64,000 nucleotides of DNA from Stictocephala bisonia. Its lineage: Eukaryota > Arthropoda > Insecta > Hemiptera > Membracidae. The notes below the pieces were generated by a model that was given only the letters and a program-made list of their open reading frames with translations, ran no database searches and had not been told where the DNA came from. Location: NCBI GenBank assembly GCA_035578905.1, contig JAQJVL010000160.1, forward strand, positions 186,001-250,000, read 5' to 3'. The position numbers and the translations under genes are program-made. Below are positions 1 through 12,190 of the stretch, piece by piece. Within the stretch, counting starts at the first letter, position 1; each line of letters starts with the position of its first letter.

Positions 1-1203
1 AGTTTTACGAATTAAAATAAAGCACACTAATTAATTAATAACAACAATTGAACTCAACTAGTGGACGGATAAACATATACAAGGGGGAAAATAACAAATG
101 GGAATAATGAAATAGACCAATAAAGTATATCGAAGCATCGGTAATCGATGACTATTCCATTTCCAGTCGGTAAAATCAGTGTCACTGCTTCCTTCTTCAG
201 GCAATTCTACATCAGTTAGTTATAGAAAACCGGGTATAACCCGTTATATGTCTCATGGAAATGAGCGTCCGATGTTTTTATGTATTTATCGTATGACTTA
301 AAGTGACTTGAGATTAAATTTAAAACGTTTGATGATATCAGAATGTTTATTTGAGGGAGAGAAAATTTGTGCCGCTTATATTATTATTTCTCTTTGTACC
401 AAATATGAATGTTTGATTTGTTGAGGCCCGCGTGTTTTGTAGTTATGCCGGCTGTGAATCAAGGTCACTGCCTCGGTTCACAGGGGGAACTTGAGAACCA
501 GTCCATGCCTGGTACGTGAAATTATTCCACGACTATTATTGTCGGTAATTATTACAGTTTTTCTGATTGCTCGTCAAACACGAGTTTACTTGCTATTATA
601 ACAAGAAGCATAGATTTATAAATCAGTTTTATAATACGTTCGATGACGTACAACGTAATGCAAATTGTGTTTCGGAGTCGTCCATGATTGTGCTGGTGAT
701 TGTGAAATCGTGTAACAGTGGCAACTAGAGTAGGGACACCCCTGACGCTTCGTGTGCACACCCCGTCACTCGCTGCGCTCGTGACACCTCGGCCTTCGGC
801 CTCGGAATGTTGAATACTAGAAATATTATTACGAATTTTAGTAGTGTACTGTGTAAAATCCATTCCAACATATATTACAATTTCATAAACATCCTTACTT
901 ACATTTAAATGGCTGTTACTTTTTGAATAATTTAAATCTCCCCATGTTATTCTTATGACCGAACAACGTACTTTGAGGACTTCTCGTGTCATTCGTGATA
1001 AAAATATTGAACAATGAAGATATAGATAGAATAGGAACAAATTTGTTGACACATCAAACGTTAAAATTGATCATTACATAAGAGAGAAGTTGTGTTAACA
1101 AAAATGGCTTCACGTAGGGGAATATACATAATAAAGACACTGATAAAACAGTATTAATAAAATAAAGCTACATTTTTACAAAATCTAAAGCTAAATTAAA
1201 TGT
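1..1203. other. AT-rich sequence, no recognised gene
   Basis: No reading frame here resembles a known protein, and no splice-bounded coding stretch stands out. The longest minus-strand frame (552-1052) has irregular composition and runs through the GC-rich hairpin cluster at 765-806, which argues against coding. I see only that hairpin cluster as structure. Confidence 0.6.
765..806. repeat. Cluster of short GC-rich hairpins
   Basis: Two adjacent self-complementary stretches stand out from the AT-rich surroundings. One is GTCACTCGCTGCGCTCGTGAC-like, with GTCAC and GTGAC ends. The next contains GGCC-TTC-GGCC between CTCGG flanks. They may be the remnant of a transposon or SINE end; I cannot assign a family. 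Confidence 0.45.
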
Positions 1204-1254
1204 TGGCATGGTGGCTTCGGACTGCATAGGACATAGTCAAAGGTTCGAATCCCC
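1204..1254 (+). repeat. tRNA-like (SINE-head or tRNA pseudogene) sequence
   Basis: A pol III A-box-like TGGCATGGTGG (1204-1214) is followed 38 bases later by a textbook B box, GGTTCGAATCC (1242-1252). The acceptor and T-stem positions around these boxes do not pair properly, so this is not a functional tRNA. A tRNA-derived SINE head or a decayed tRNA pseudogene fits best. The sequence after the B box has no obvious poly-A tail nearby. Confidence 0.4.
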
Positions 1255-4200
1255 GACTGAACTAACGGTCGTTACTTCAAGGGTTGAATAAAGTTCACGT
1301 GCAGGCCTGTTGGGAACTGGTGAGTGAAGTTTTCTTTTACATTAAAAAACGTTAAAAAAGTTTCAGTAAGGGCACTTTTTCTCGCCCAAATATTATCATC
1401 CTTGTGTTACAGAATTGATCAATTATTGTAATTGCCATTCTCGGGCATGTTTGCCCTTGGATCAAGGAAGGTGAGATGCTGCCCGGGTGGGAGCAGGTGT
1501 GATCCGAGCTCTCGGCTGACGGTCGACGGCCTTTCTCATGTAACCCACCGACCTCTATCTCTCTCACCACGCGATGTTATAGACTATAGAGGGTTGATCG
1601 TTAATTATATTACGGAGGCAAACGTTACTGACTGTCTAAGTCGAAAGTTGAATGGTTCTCTGTCTTATGAAACACTCTGTCTTACGTTAATGTACCTGTC
1701 AATCATCCCTAGAACGACCTTCTGCCAAAGTGTTTGATGACGTTTGACGGGTCCACTCACAGTCCCGTGTGCCCCCTCTTTTTGAACAATTTATTTTACC
1801 TACAAACTTATTTAGCAAACAACACATTAATATAGAATAAATCAATAGTATTTCATTCATACAAATTTTATAACGTTCTAATTCGATGAATTTTCGGTCA
1901 GCCTATAGCGAATAGTCAATATTAACTCTATGTCCGTAGCGTATGTCTAATAACAGTCCCCCACTAGTTCTGTGTGCGTGGGTGTTATTCCAATTGATTG
2001 ACCTCAAATTTCCAGAAGTCAATTGATTAGAAATGTTCGGTTACACCACGAATGCGTGGTACGTGTCCTCCTATAACGGACAATTAAGTGTTTAGTTTGA
2101 CAGTTGAAATTAATTTGTAGTTTTGTCAATAAGTCAAGACGTTCGAGCTGGGTGGGTGGGTGAATGTTTGTACTGACGTTTTAACACGGTTCGTTAACTC
2201 AGAGTGCTTTGGTTTCAGAACTGAGTTGTCATTGGCCAGACAAATCTGGCGCTGAAAGGCGCCAACAGTTGTCAGTCATTAGTTTGTATACATTTAAGGT
2301 AAATTTGCCATACTTGTAAAAATAAATATAACGTGTTCAGTTGCATAGAGTATGAATGTTCGTAACCAAAGATAACAAACATTTAATAATTATATTACGT
2401 CACAACTAATAGATTACTCAAATGATTCTTGTAATATTAATTGTGGCGATACGCCTCTGATAAATTAAGTTTTGTTCTTGATCCTATTAAAGTTTCAACT
2501 TTGATCAAGAAAAAATCAACTGCGGAGAACCACAGTCCTTTGGTTTCATTTTGATAGCTGAGAGATATCAGAGGCGGAAGGCTGCTTTGTTGATAACAAC
2601 TGGGAAAGCTTAAGGCTCCGTTGATAGTGGACCAACTATCCACTGATTGTAAGCGGAAATAATTGGCACCAACTGTCTAAAAACTAAATCGTATCTGCCG
2701 TTGAACTTTGCAAAATTGATAGATAGTATTATCGGATCAAAAGAGTTCAGAGATCATGGGTTCTTCTAGTATTGTTGGAAAAGGTGATGTTGGGGTATTT
2801 CGTTTTAAAACAATCAGTCAATAACAAATAAATTAGTTGAAAGGATATAGACGCTACTAAATTTGTAATTGTACTTGAATATGTACCGTAGTCAACTGTA
2901 AAGATATTCGATTAACGAATCTCTCGACTTGACTTGATCGCACTTAGTGGCGTTTGAGTGAAGCTCTGACGCGCGAGCACATTCGTCTAACGGCTGTCTT
3001 TCACAATACATATGCCTAGGCAAGAAGATAGTGTAAACAATCAGAAACCCGTGATCATAAAATATTTACTCTCACATAAACTCACACATTCAAACGAGCA
3101 TAAAGAATTTAATCGTGCGAGGCATGAAGGCGTTATTATGGTTACGGCTGGCTAATATCGTTACGCCATTGGTCGTAGTACATGTAACCTCCTCGTAGTT
3201 CCAGCACTTGCTGTTAGAGCGCTCTGAAGTCAAGTCAGGAGAGTAAATGAACTTTAATCAAAGTAAAAGTTGATAATAAACTGTACACGACTTACTACTA
3301 ACTGAAAACATAAATTATGAATTTAATACTTGCTTGAATGGCTAACATTTACATATAGGCATACACTAAGAACATTTGAAGTAAAATGACACGTTAATTG
3401 TTCATTGTAAACCAAATCATTGTGAAAAATTATTTATTCTTATACAATTACGTGTAGCTTAATGTTACCTAAAATAAATGTATTGACTGAGTGAAGTGTG
3501 GTCTCTTCAGTAAATCGGGCGTTAGGAATTACGTCTGTTTGTTTGTAACACGTTTACAAGCAAATATGTAGACTGTTCATAATGTTACTTGGTTATTATG
3601 ATGACCATAAAAAGACAGAATTATTTATATGCAACTTATTTTAATTACTTCCGATTCAGAATGGCGGACGTGAAATTGAGAAAGCCTTGTATATCTCTGT
3701 GTAGACAATACCCGCAGCACTTTCATCTTTTGTTGGGTCTAAGTGGATCTTAGTGAGCTGACACAATAGGCATCGTCACCTTCTATCACTTGACGATGCA
3801 CAACGAGTACGCACTTGATGGCCGCCAATCAAAAGTCAAAAGTTAATGTTAAAGAATGTTTTGTTATACCAGATGAAGTAAGGAGGCGAAATTAACGATA
3901 AGAAGCTCTCTTCTAACAATTATCTTATGAACCCTCCGCTTAAGTGTTTTCTGAAACAAAGGAGCGGCACAGAGGTAAAAACAAACCAACCACCTTGTAG
4001 CCCCCTTGTTACGGCCGCTCCTGAGAAGTTAGACATCTAGTTGCTCCTTGTGCGGCAAATTTGTTAACTGCCATTTAGTAATTTGATTATAGTCACTGAA
4101 TTTAAAAATCTGATTAATTTCGTGTGTCGAACAAAAGTAGTTGTTACAACAATACGTTCAGACCAGCTGATGGTGGAGGAAAGTCATATATTGTCGAGGA

Positions 4201-6104
4201 GTGTATTGTTAACCCAGTTAGATGAAGTTGAATGAAGACGCCAGAAGTAACGATCTGACGTCACGGGGCTGTTGTTTACGTTCAGAAATAGCCCGAGGGT
4301 GGGCGGGGGTGGTTCTCACTGCTTCGGCTCCCCTTCATCTGTGAGATACAGCAGGCCATGTGCTACTCACCCATCACTGATAACCCTTCCAGCCCAATGA
4401 TCGACAGCCATTACAAACTCAAGAGTCCTCCAAGAGGATTAAAAATACCCTGGCTTCGACATTTAGTCAGTTACATGTTTATTTATAGCAAGTGAAAACT
4501 ATTGCAGTTCATTTGTATAATTTAATGTATGTGAGTTAAGAATTTTAAACTAAATAATTGGACCAAATAAATGTATTGTGTAAAAACAACAGACGAGAGA
4601 TTTATACTATTTTATGTACGAGTTTTCTCAATTTACTCCGAGAACAATATAATCACGTGGTGTCTAATAGAGTGTTATGAAATTTGTTAAAATAAAACAT
4701 ATATAATGTAAATACATATTTATGTTAATCATACATTTCTTAGTTTGTTTGTTTTTGAGTTTTTTTTTATTCAACCAACGAAACTGCCTTGTGACAAAAA
4801 TTAATGATCTTATTTAGTATACCAACGTGTTTTTTTTTTTTGTTCGCTTGTGTCCCCAGTGAGACTTTATACAGCGGATCATCCCTCAGAGAAAATTATC
4901 TCTTTAGCAGATTCACTGAATATATTTCTATGCCTAAAGTGAAGTCATTATAAAGATATAGTGACATTCTTTAAAAAAATCAATCTATGTTTGGCTGGCA
5001 CTGGAAATGTTTGCGCCTTGAAGAAATTCCGTGTGATTCAACTGTAAGCATAACAGAATCTAAATAACATTCTATAAAAATGATTAAATAATTTTGTAAG
5101 GGAAAGTAAGAATTTATTTTAAATAATATTAGGGGATTAGAATCATCCGAATTTCTTTTCCTGCTACCAAATCTCGTTTCGTCCAGAGACTGAGAATGTT
5201 TTATGTCCAATTTCTGATCATGTTTTACACTCATCTTCCGCTGGTAGAATTGGGTAGGAAATGTCTCCAGCTCAACTTTCACGGAGGAAAGTAAATCTCA
5301 TTTCCTGGCAAATACCAATCTGGAGGTCACTTCTACTTTCCCGCCGGTTGCATTAACAACTCACGAAGAAGTCGAGGACAAGTTCTCAAAAGTTGTGTAT
5401 GAGGTGTCATTTTAAACGTTATCATATTGCGCATTGGGTTTGTTTTTGATAACTTGAATACATACATTGTGAAAAATAGGTGTAAATTAAAACTCCAAAC
5501 TCAACATTTGTTGTATTTTTTTCTATAAAACTAATTAGGAATGTACAAAGCAATTCTAACGCACAATTTCGCCTAAGTCTTAGACAGTTACGAAACTAAT
5601 GCATTAATCGTCTATCACTCAACTAATACTAGTATGAACATAGAGCAAAAATCAAGCTTAGTAAAAGATTTTAATTTTCGAATGAATTTTTTAAACGTTC
5701 ATACCCCCCCCCCCCAAATTTTAGTATTCTATTTGTTTTTTGGTCTAGGATGTGCTCCTATAATATAATATCTATCACGTGTACATACGTATATTACAAG
5801 CACGTTATAAGATCTAATAAAAAAGGAATTTGAGGAAAACTACATTTCAGTTTCCGTCTGATAATTTGTCCACATTGAAGAACGGACTTTTCACTTACCA
5901 ATTCAATGATAGGTGTTTGTGAACCCAATCAGGAGAGCCTTTGAAAGCAGCGGAGCCCCTCCCATCCATTGTGATTGACGCTGGACACACCCTGCCATAC
6001 ATCTCCCCATGTCATTTAATATCATTTCATTGTACCGTCGGATACTGTGTTGTAAGCCTAGGGTGGTCGCCCTGCCACTCGTGTGGCTGTGGAGACCGTG
6101 GCGT
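1255..6104. other. Long non-coding stretch, no recognised gene
   Basis: I find no convincing gene. The frames around 1352-1737 overlap on both strands with neither clearly coding. The sequence holds a G-rich GGGTGGGTGGGTG tract near 2150, a regulatory-looking patch near 4250-4310 (listed separately), a 12-base C run at 5704-5715 and several A/T homopolymers (4760-4840). It may be intergenic or intronic. Confidence 0.55.
4256..4309. promoter_or_regulatory. CRE palindrome with nearby GC box
   Basis: A perfect cAMP-response-element palindrome TGACGTCA (4256-4263) is followed 37 bp downstream by GGGCGGGGG (4301-4309) in a locally GC-rich patch. Both are known promoter or enhancer motifs, but single motifs of this length occur by chance and no transcript start can be seen. 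Confidence 0.25.
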
Positions 6105-7611
6105 GCCGGCTCAGGTGTGACGCCATGCAGGACCATCACGGCTGTGTACAACTCACGGTTCAAGTGTGACGCCATGCTGGACCGTGACTGCTGTGTACAC
6201 TCATGGTTCAAGTGTGACGCCATGCTGGACCGTGACTGCTATGTACACTCACGGTTCAAGTGTGACGCCATGCTGGCCCGTGACTGCTGTGTACACTCAC
6301 GGTTCTAGTGTGACGCCATGCTGGCCCGTGACTGCTGTGTACACTCACGGTTCTAGTGTGACGCCATGCTGGCCCGTGACTGCTATGTACACTCACGGTT
6401 CAAGTGTGACGCCATGCTGGACCGTGACTGCTATGTACACTCACGGTTCAAGTGTGACGCCATGCTGGCCCGTGACTGCTATGTACACTCACGGTTCAAG
6501 TGTGACGCCATGCTGGCCCGTGACTGCTGTGTACACTCACGGTTCTAGTGTGACGCCATGCTGGCCCGTGACTGCTGTGTACACTCATGGTTCAAGTGTG
6601 ACGCCATGCTGGCCCGTGACTGCTGTGTACACTCATGGTTCTAGTGTGACGCCATGCTGGCCCGTGACTGCTGTGTACACTCATGGTTCTAGTGTGACGC
6701 CATGCTGGCCCGTGACTGCTGTGTACACTCACGGTTCAAGTGTGACGCCATGCTGGCCCGTGACTGCTGTGTACACTCATGGTTCAAGTGTGACGCCATG
6801 CTGGCCCGTGACTGCTGTTTACACTCACGGTTCAAGTGTGACGCCATGCTGGACCGTGACTGCTGTGTACACTCACGGTTCTAGTGTGACGCCATGCTGG
6901 CCCGTGACTGCTGTGTACACTCACGGTTCAAGTGTGACGCCATGCTGGCCCGTGACTGCTGTGTACACTCACGGTTCTAGTGTGACGCCATGCTGGCCCG
7001 TGACTGCTGTGTACACTCATGGTTCAAGTGTGACGCCATGCTGGACCGTGACTGCTATGTACACTCACGGTTCAAGTGTGACGCCATGCTGGCCCGTGAC
7101 TGCTGTGTACACTCACGGTTCAAGTGTGACGCCATGCTGGCCCGTGACTGCTATGTACACTCACGGTTCAAGTGTGACGCCATGCTGGACCGTGACTGCT
7201 ATGTACACTCACGGTTCAAGTGTGACGCCATGCTGGCCCGTGACTGCTGTGTACACTCACGGTTCAAGTGTGACGCCATGCTGGCCCGTGACTGCTATGT
7301 ACACTCACGGTTCAAGTGTGACGCCATGCTGGCCCGTGACTGCTGTGTACACTCACGGTTCTAGTGTGACGCCATGCTGGCCCGTGACTGCTATGTACAC
7401 TCACGGTTCAAGTGTGACGCCATGCTGGACCGTGACTGCTATGTACACTCACGGTTCAAGTGTGACGCCATGCTGGCCCGTGACTGCTGTGTACACTCAC
7501 GGTTCTAGTGTGACGCCATGCTGGCCCGTGACTGCTATGTACACTCACGGTTCAAGTGTGACGCCATGCTGGCCCGTGACTGCAGTGTACACTCATGGTT
7601 CAAGTGTGACG
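6105..7611. repeat. 48-bp minisatellite array (about 30 copies)
   Basis: A highly uniform tandem repeat of 48 bp; each unit contains AAGTGTGACGCCATGCTGG, then CGTGACTGC, then GTGTACACTCACGG. Units differ at a few fixed positions (A/C in CTGG-M-CCGTG, A/G in GCTRTGTAC, C/T before GGTTC, CA/CT in GGTTCWAG). Because 48 is a multiple of three, one plus-strand frame stays open for 491 codons (6166-7641), reading a 16-residue repeat. There is no start context, domain or splice signal to support a protein, so I annotate it as satellite DNA. It merges at about 7612 into the related 50-bp family. Confidence 0.95.
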
Positions 7612-10260
7612 CTAGGCAGGACTGTCACTGCTTGGTCGTGACGGCTGTGTGTACACGCACGGTTCAATTGTGACTCAATGCTTGGTCGTGACGGCTGTGT
7701 GTACACGCACGGTTCAATTGTGACTCAATGCTTGGTCGTGACGGCTGTGTGTACATGCACGGTTCAAGTGTGACTCAATGCTTGGTCGTGACGGCTGTGT
7801 GTACACGCACGGTTCAATTGTGACTCAATGCTTGGTCGTGACGGCTGTGTGTACATGCACGGTTCAAGTGTGACGCGATGCTTGGTCGTGACGGCAGTGT
7901 GTACACGCACGGTTCAATTGTGACTCAATGCTTGGTCGTGACGACTGTGTGTACACGCACGGTTCAATTGTGACTCAATGCTTGGTCGTGACGGCTGTGT
8001 GTACACTCACGGTTCAATTGTGACTCAATGCTTGGTCGTGACGGCTGTGTGTACACTCACGGTTTAATTGTGACTCAATGCTTGGTCGTGACGGCTGTGT
8101 GTACACGCACGGTTCAATTGTGACTCAATGCTTGGTCGTGATGGCTGTGTGTACACTCACGGTTCCACTGTGACGCCATGCTGTTCACACTCTCGGTTCA
8201 AGTGTGACGCAGGTAGGACCGTGACTGCTTGGTCGTGACGGCTGTGTGTACATGCACGGTTCAAGTGTGACGCGATGTTTGGTTGTGACGGCAGTGTGTA
8301 CACGCACGGTTCAAGTGTGACACAATGCTTGGAAGTGACGGCTGTGTGTACATGCACGGTTCAAGTGTGACGCGATGCTTGGTCGTGACGGCAGTGTGTA
8401 CACGCACGGTTCAAGTGTGACACAATGCTTGGAAGTGACGGCTGTGTGTACATGCACGGTTCAAGTGTGACGCGATGCTTGGTCGTGACGGCAATGTGTA
8501 CACGCACGGTTCAATTGTGACTCAATGCTTGGTCGTGACGGCTGTGTGTACACGCACGGTTCAATTGTGACTCAATGCTTGGTCGTGACGGCTGTGTGTA
8601 CACGCACGGTTCAATTGTGACTCAATGCTTGGTCGTGACGGCTGTGTGTACATGCACGGTTCAAGTGTGACGCGATGCTTGGTCGTGACGGCAGTGTGTA
8701 CACGCACGGTTCAATTGGGACTCAAAGCTTGGTCGTGACGGCTGTGTGTACACGCACGGTTCAATTGTGACTCAATGCTTGGTCGTGACGGCTGTGTGTA
8801 CACGCACGGTTCAATTGTGACTCAATGCTTGGTCGTGACGGCTGTGTGTACATGCACGGTTCAATTGTGACTCAATGCTTGGTCGTGACGGCTGTGTGTA
8901 CACGCACGGTTCAATTGTGACTCAATGCTTGGTCGTGACGGCTGTGTGTACATGCACGGTTCAAGTGTGACTCAATGCTTGGTCGTGACGGCTGTGTGTA
9001 CACGCACGGTTCAATTGTGACTCAATGCTTGGTCGTGACGGCTGTGTGTACACTCACGGTTTAATTGTGACGCCATGCTGTTTACACTCTCGGTTCAAGT
9101 GTGACGCCAGGTAGGACCGTGACTGCTTGGTCGTGACGGCAGTGTGTACACGCACGGTTCAAGTGTGACACAATGCTTGGAAGTGACGGCTGTGTGTACA
9201 TGCACGGTTCAAGTGTGACGCGATGCTTGGTCGTGACGGCAGTGTGTACACGCACGGTTCAATTGTGACTCAATGCTTGGTCGTGACGGCTGTGTGTACA
9301 CGCACGGTTCAATTGTGACTCAATGCTTGGTCGTGACGGCTGTGTGTACACGCACGGTTCAATTGTGACTCAATGCTTGGTCGTGACGGCTGTGTGTACA
9401 TGCACGGTTCAAGTGTGACTCGATGCTTGGTCGTGACGGCAGTGTGTACACGCACGGTTCAATTGGGACTCAAAGCTTGGTCGTGACGGCTGTGTGTACA
9501 CGCACGGTTCAATTGTGACTCAATGCTTGGTCGTGACGGCTGTGTGTACACGGACGGTTCAATTGTGACTCAATGCTTGGTCGTGACGGCTGTGTGTACA
9601 TGCACGGTTCAAGTGTGACTCAATGCTTGGTCGTGACGGCTGTGTGTACACGCACGGTTCAATTTTGACTCAATGCTTGGTCGTGACGGCTGTGTGTACA
9701 CTCACGGTTTAATTGTGACGCCATGCTGTTTACACTCTCGGTTCAAGTGTGACGCCAGGTAGGACCGTGACTGCTTGGTCGTGACGGCTGTGTGTACATG
9801 CACGGTTCAAGTGTGACGCGATGCTTGGTCGTGACGGCAGTGTGTACACGCACGGTTCAAGTGTGACACAATGCTTGGAAGTGACGGCTGTGTGTACATG
9901 CACGGTTCAAGTGTGACGCGATGCTTGGTCGTGACGGCAATGTGTACACGCACGGTTCAATTGTGACTCAATGCTTGGTCGTGACGGCTGTGTGTACACG
10001 CACGGTTCAAGTGTGACGCGATGCTTGGTCGTGACGGCAGTGTGTACACGCACGGTTCAAGTGTGACACAATGCTTGGAAGTGACGGCTGTGTATTCACG
10101 CACGGTGCATGTGTGACGCAATGCTTGGTCATGACGGCTGTGTGTTCACGTACTGTTCAAGTGTGACGCAATGCTTGGTCGTAACTGCTGTGTGTACAGG
10201 CATGGTTAAAGTGTGACGCCATGCTGGAACGTGACGGCTGTGTGTACACGGTACAAGTTT
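7612..10260. repeat. 50-bp satellite array related to the 48-bp family (about 52 copies)
   Basis: Units of 50 bp carry GCTTGGTCGTGACGGC, then TGTGTGTACACGCACGG, then TTCAATTGTGACTCAATG. They are clearly homologous to the preceding 48-bp units but two bases longer, so every frame is soon interrupted. Subtypes alternate (CACGCACGG with TTCAATTG; CATGCACGG with TTCAAGTG; GGAAGTGACGG). Chimeric units containing 48-bp-type segments recur at about 8161, 9060 and 9708, marking a higher-order period near 650-900 bp. The array decays after about 10,080. Confidence 0.95.
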
Positions 10261-10683
10261 TACGCGATGCTCGACTGTGTCCAAATATCTGTAAGCTTAT
10301 TTGGTTACTGTAATCATTATTTAAATATTTATACGGTTATATAAAGCATTGTTTAAATAATTACATTGTTATGGAAATCGTTGCCTAAATATTTATAAGG
10401 TTATTTAAAGCAATATATAAAAATCTATATGGTTACTGAAACTGTTATCTAAATGTGTAAATGGTTATTTGAAACGTTGTTTAAGTTGGTTGTTGGTTAC
10501 TGGAAGTATTGAATGGTGCATATGAACCTATATATTGGAGGGTGCAACATTTTTCATTTGCCAGAGAAAAAATACTCGTATAGCTTTCAACAATGCACTC
10601 CTTCTTTAGCATCAAAAACTGGGAATATTGATGGACAAACAAGGAACGTCAAATACAGAATGTAATCAATCACCGTCATGCAG
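10261..10683. other. AT-rich spacer between two tandem arrays
   Basis: This contains loosely repeated TTATTTAAATATTTATA-like and GGTTAC segments of about 50-60 bp period (10300-10520), possibly an old decayed satellite. No gene is visible. Confidence 0.5.
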
Positions 10684-12190
10684 CGCACAAATCTCCTGTC
10701 AGAGCAAACGAACAATGACGATCTCGCACGGTTTACATGTATGATATCCACTACTCTTGTCCTTACACAAACTTCCTTTCAGAGCAAACGAACAATGACG
10801 ATCTCGCAAGGTTTACATGTATACGATATCCACTACTCTTGTCCTTACACAAATCTCCTATCAGATCAAACGATCAATGACGTTCTCGCACGGTTTAAAT
10901 GTATAAAATATCCACTACTCTTGTCCTTACACAAATTTCCTGTCAGAGCAAACGATCAATGACGATCTCGCATGGTTTACACGTATACGATATCCACTAC
11001 TTTTGTCCTTACACAAATCTCCTGTCAGAGCAAACGATCAATAACGTTCTCGCACGGTTTACATGTATAAAATATCAATTGTTCTTGTCCTTACACAAAT
11101 CTCCTGTCAGAGCAAACGATCAATAACGTTCTCGCACGGTTTACATGTATAAAATATCCATTGTTCTTGTCCTTACACAAATCTCCTGACAGAGCAAACG
11201 AATGATGATGATCTCGCACGGTTTACATGTATAAAATATCCACTACTCTTGTCCTTACACAAATCTCCTGGCAGAGCAAACGATCAATGACGTTCTCGCA
11301 CAATTTACATGTACAGTAGAACGTCAATAATCCGGATTAATTGGGACCGGACCCCATCCGGATTATCAAATTATCCTGATTATCGAAATTACCTTAAAAA
11401 AGGCCAGTATACACGATTAAAGTACATAAACATTTTAAAATTTTATATTTTCTCTTATACAATAAAGGGTTTAGAGGTGAAATTAATCAAAAACATCTTT
11501 TATGTTTAAACACTGTATTGTAATTTGTTAGTAGCAACATGTGTACAGTAAAAACATCAAACACTATTTGAGCTTTTAAAAAAACGTGTAATAGGTTTGT
11601 GAAGTACCTGAAGCAGTAGTGGTTCGTTTTTCGCAGCTATGTCCTCAATTCGTTTTAATTTTTTATGGTACGATGTTTTAATTTTTTGCTACAAAAACAA
11701 AACAGGGAATATTAATTTTAAAAAGCTAAATGTTTGAACAGATTAAAATCCGGTCATAACAGTTATTTAAAGTAAAAATGTCAAGATCCATTTCCGTTTA
11801 AAAATGAATTTACATTTGAAACACAATGGGTGTGCAGTAATATGTAGATTCAAATCCGGATTATTGACGGTCCGGATTTTTGACATCCGAATTATCGACG
11901 TTCTACTGTATACGATATCCACTCCCCTTTTTATTACACAAATCTCCTGTCAGAGCAAACGATCAATGACGATCTAGCACGGTTTACATGCTTACAATAC
12001 CGTCGATACCACGCACTGCTCTTGTCCTCACACAAAATCTCCTGTCAGAGAAAACGATGCATGACTATTCTCTTTAGGTGCATACGATAACCACCCACTG
12101 CTCTTGTCATTACACAATTCTCCTGTCAGAGAAAACAATCATTGACGATCCTCGCAAGGTTTACTTGCATACGATATCCACTACTCCTTG
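10684..12190. repeat. 82-bp tandem repeat array, interrupted by a MITE
   Basis: Units of 82 bp with ACACAAATCTCCTGTCAGAG, AAACGATCAATGACG, TCTCGCACGGTTTACATG and TATCCACTACTCTTGTCC occur about eight times before 11310. They resume at 11911 and degenerate towards 12190. Short frames on the plus strand (10678-11126) are only the repeat read through. The array is broken by the transposon at 11314-11908. Confidence 0.92.
11314..11908. mobile_element. Pogo/Tigger-like non-autonomous DNA transposon (MITE), 595 bp
   Basis: The ends are inverted repeats beginning CAGTAGAACGTCRATAATYC on both sides, and both arms carry further internal ATCCGGATTAT-type palindromes. The element is flanked by TA on each side, the target duplication of the Tc1/mariner-pogo superfamily, and the CAGTA start fits pogo/Tigger ends. 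The host 82-bp repeat supplies the empty site: other units read CATGTATACGATATCC, so insertion at the TA explains the junctions exactly. The inside is AT-rich with no transposase frame; the 66-residue frame at 11309-11509 starts outside the element and shows no DDE motif. Confidence 0.9.

Noticed and set aside
6166..7641. Long open frame as a real repetitive protein gene
   Set aside because: It follows directly from a 48-bp tandem repeat; no start context, domain or exon borders. Kept only as a low-rank observation.
6150..10230. GGTTCAA in each satellite unit as tRNA B boxes (SINE array)
   Set aside because: The match stops at GGTTCAAGTG or GGTTCAATTG; the required following C residues and an A box at proper distance are missing.
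6105..10260. CRISPR array
   Set aside because: Units are contiguous and homologous throughout, with no conserved-repeat/unique-spacer pattern and no cas genes; the genome is eukaryotic.
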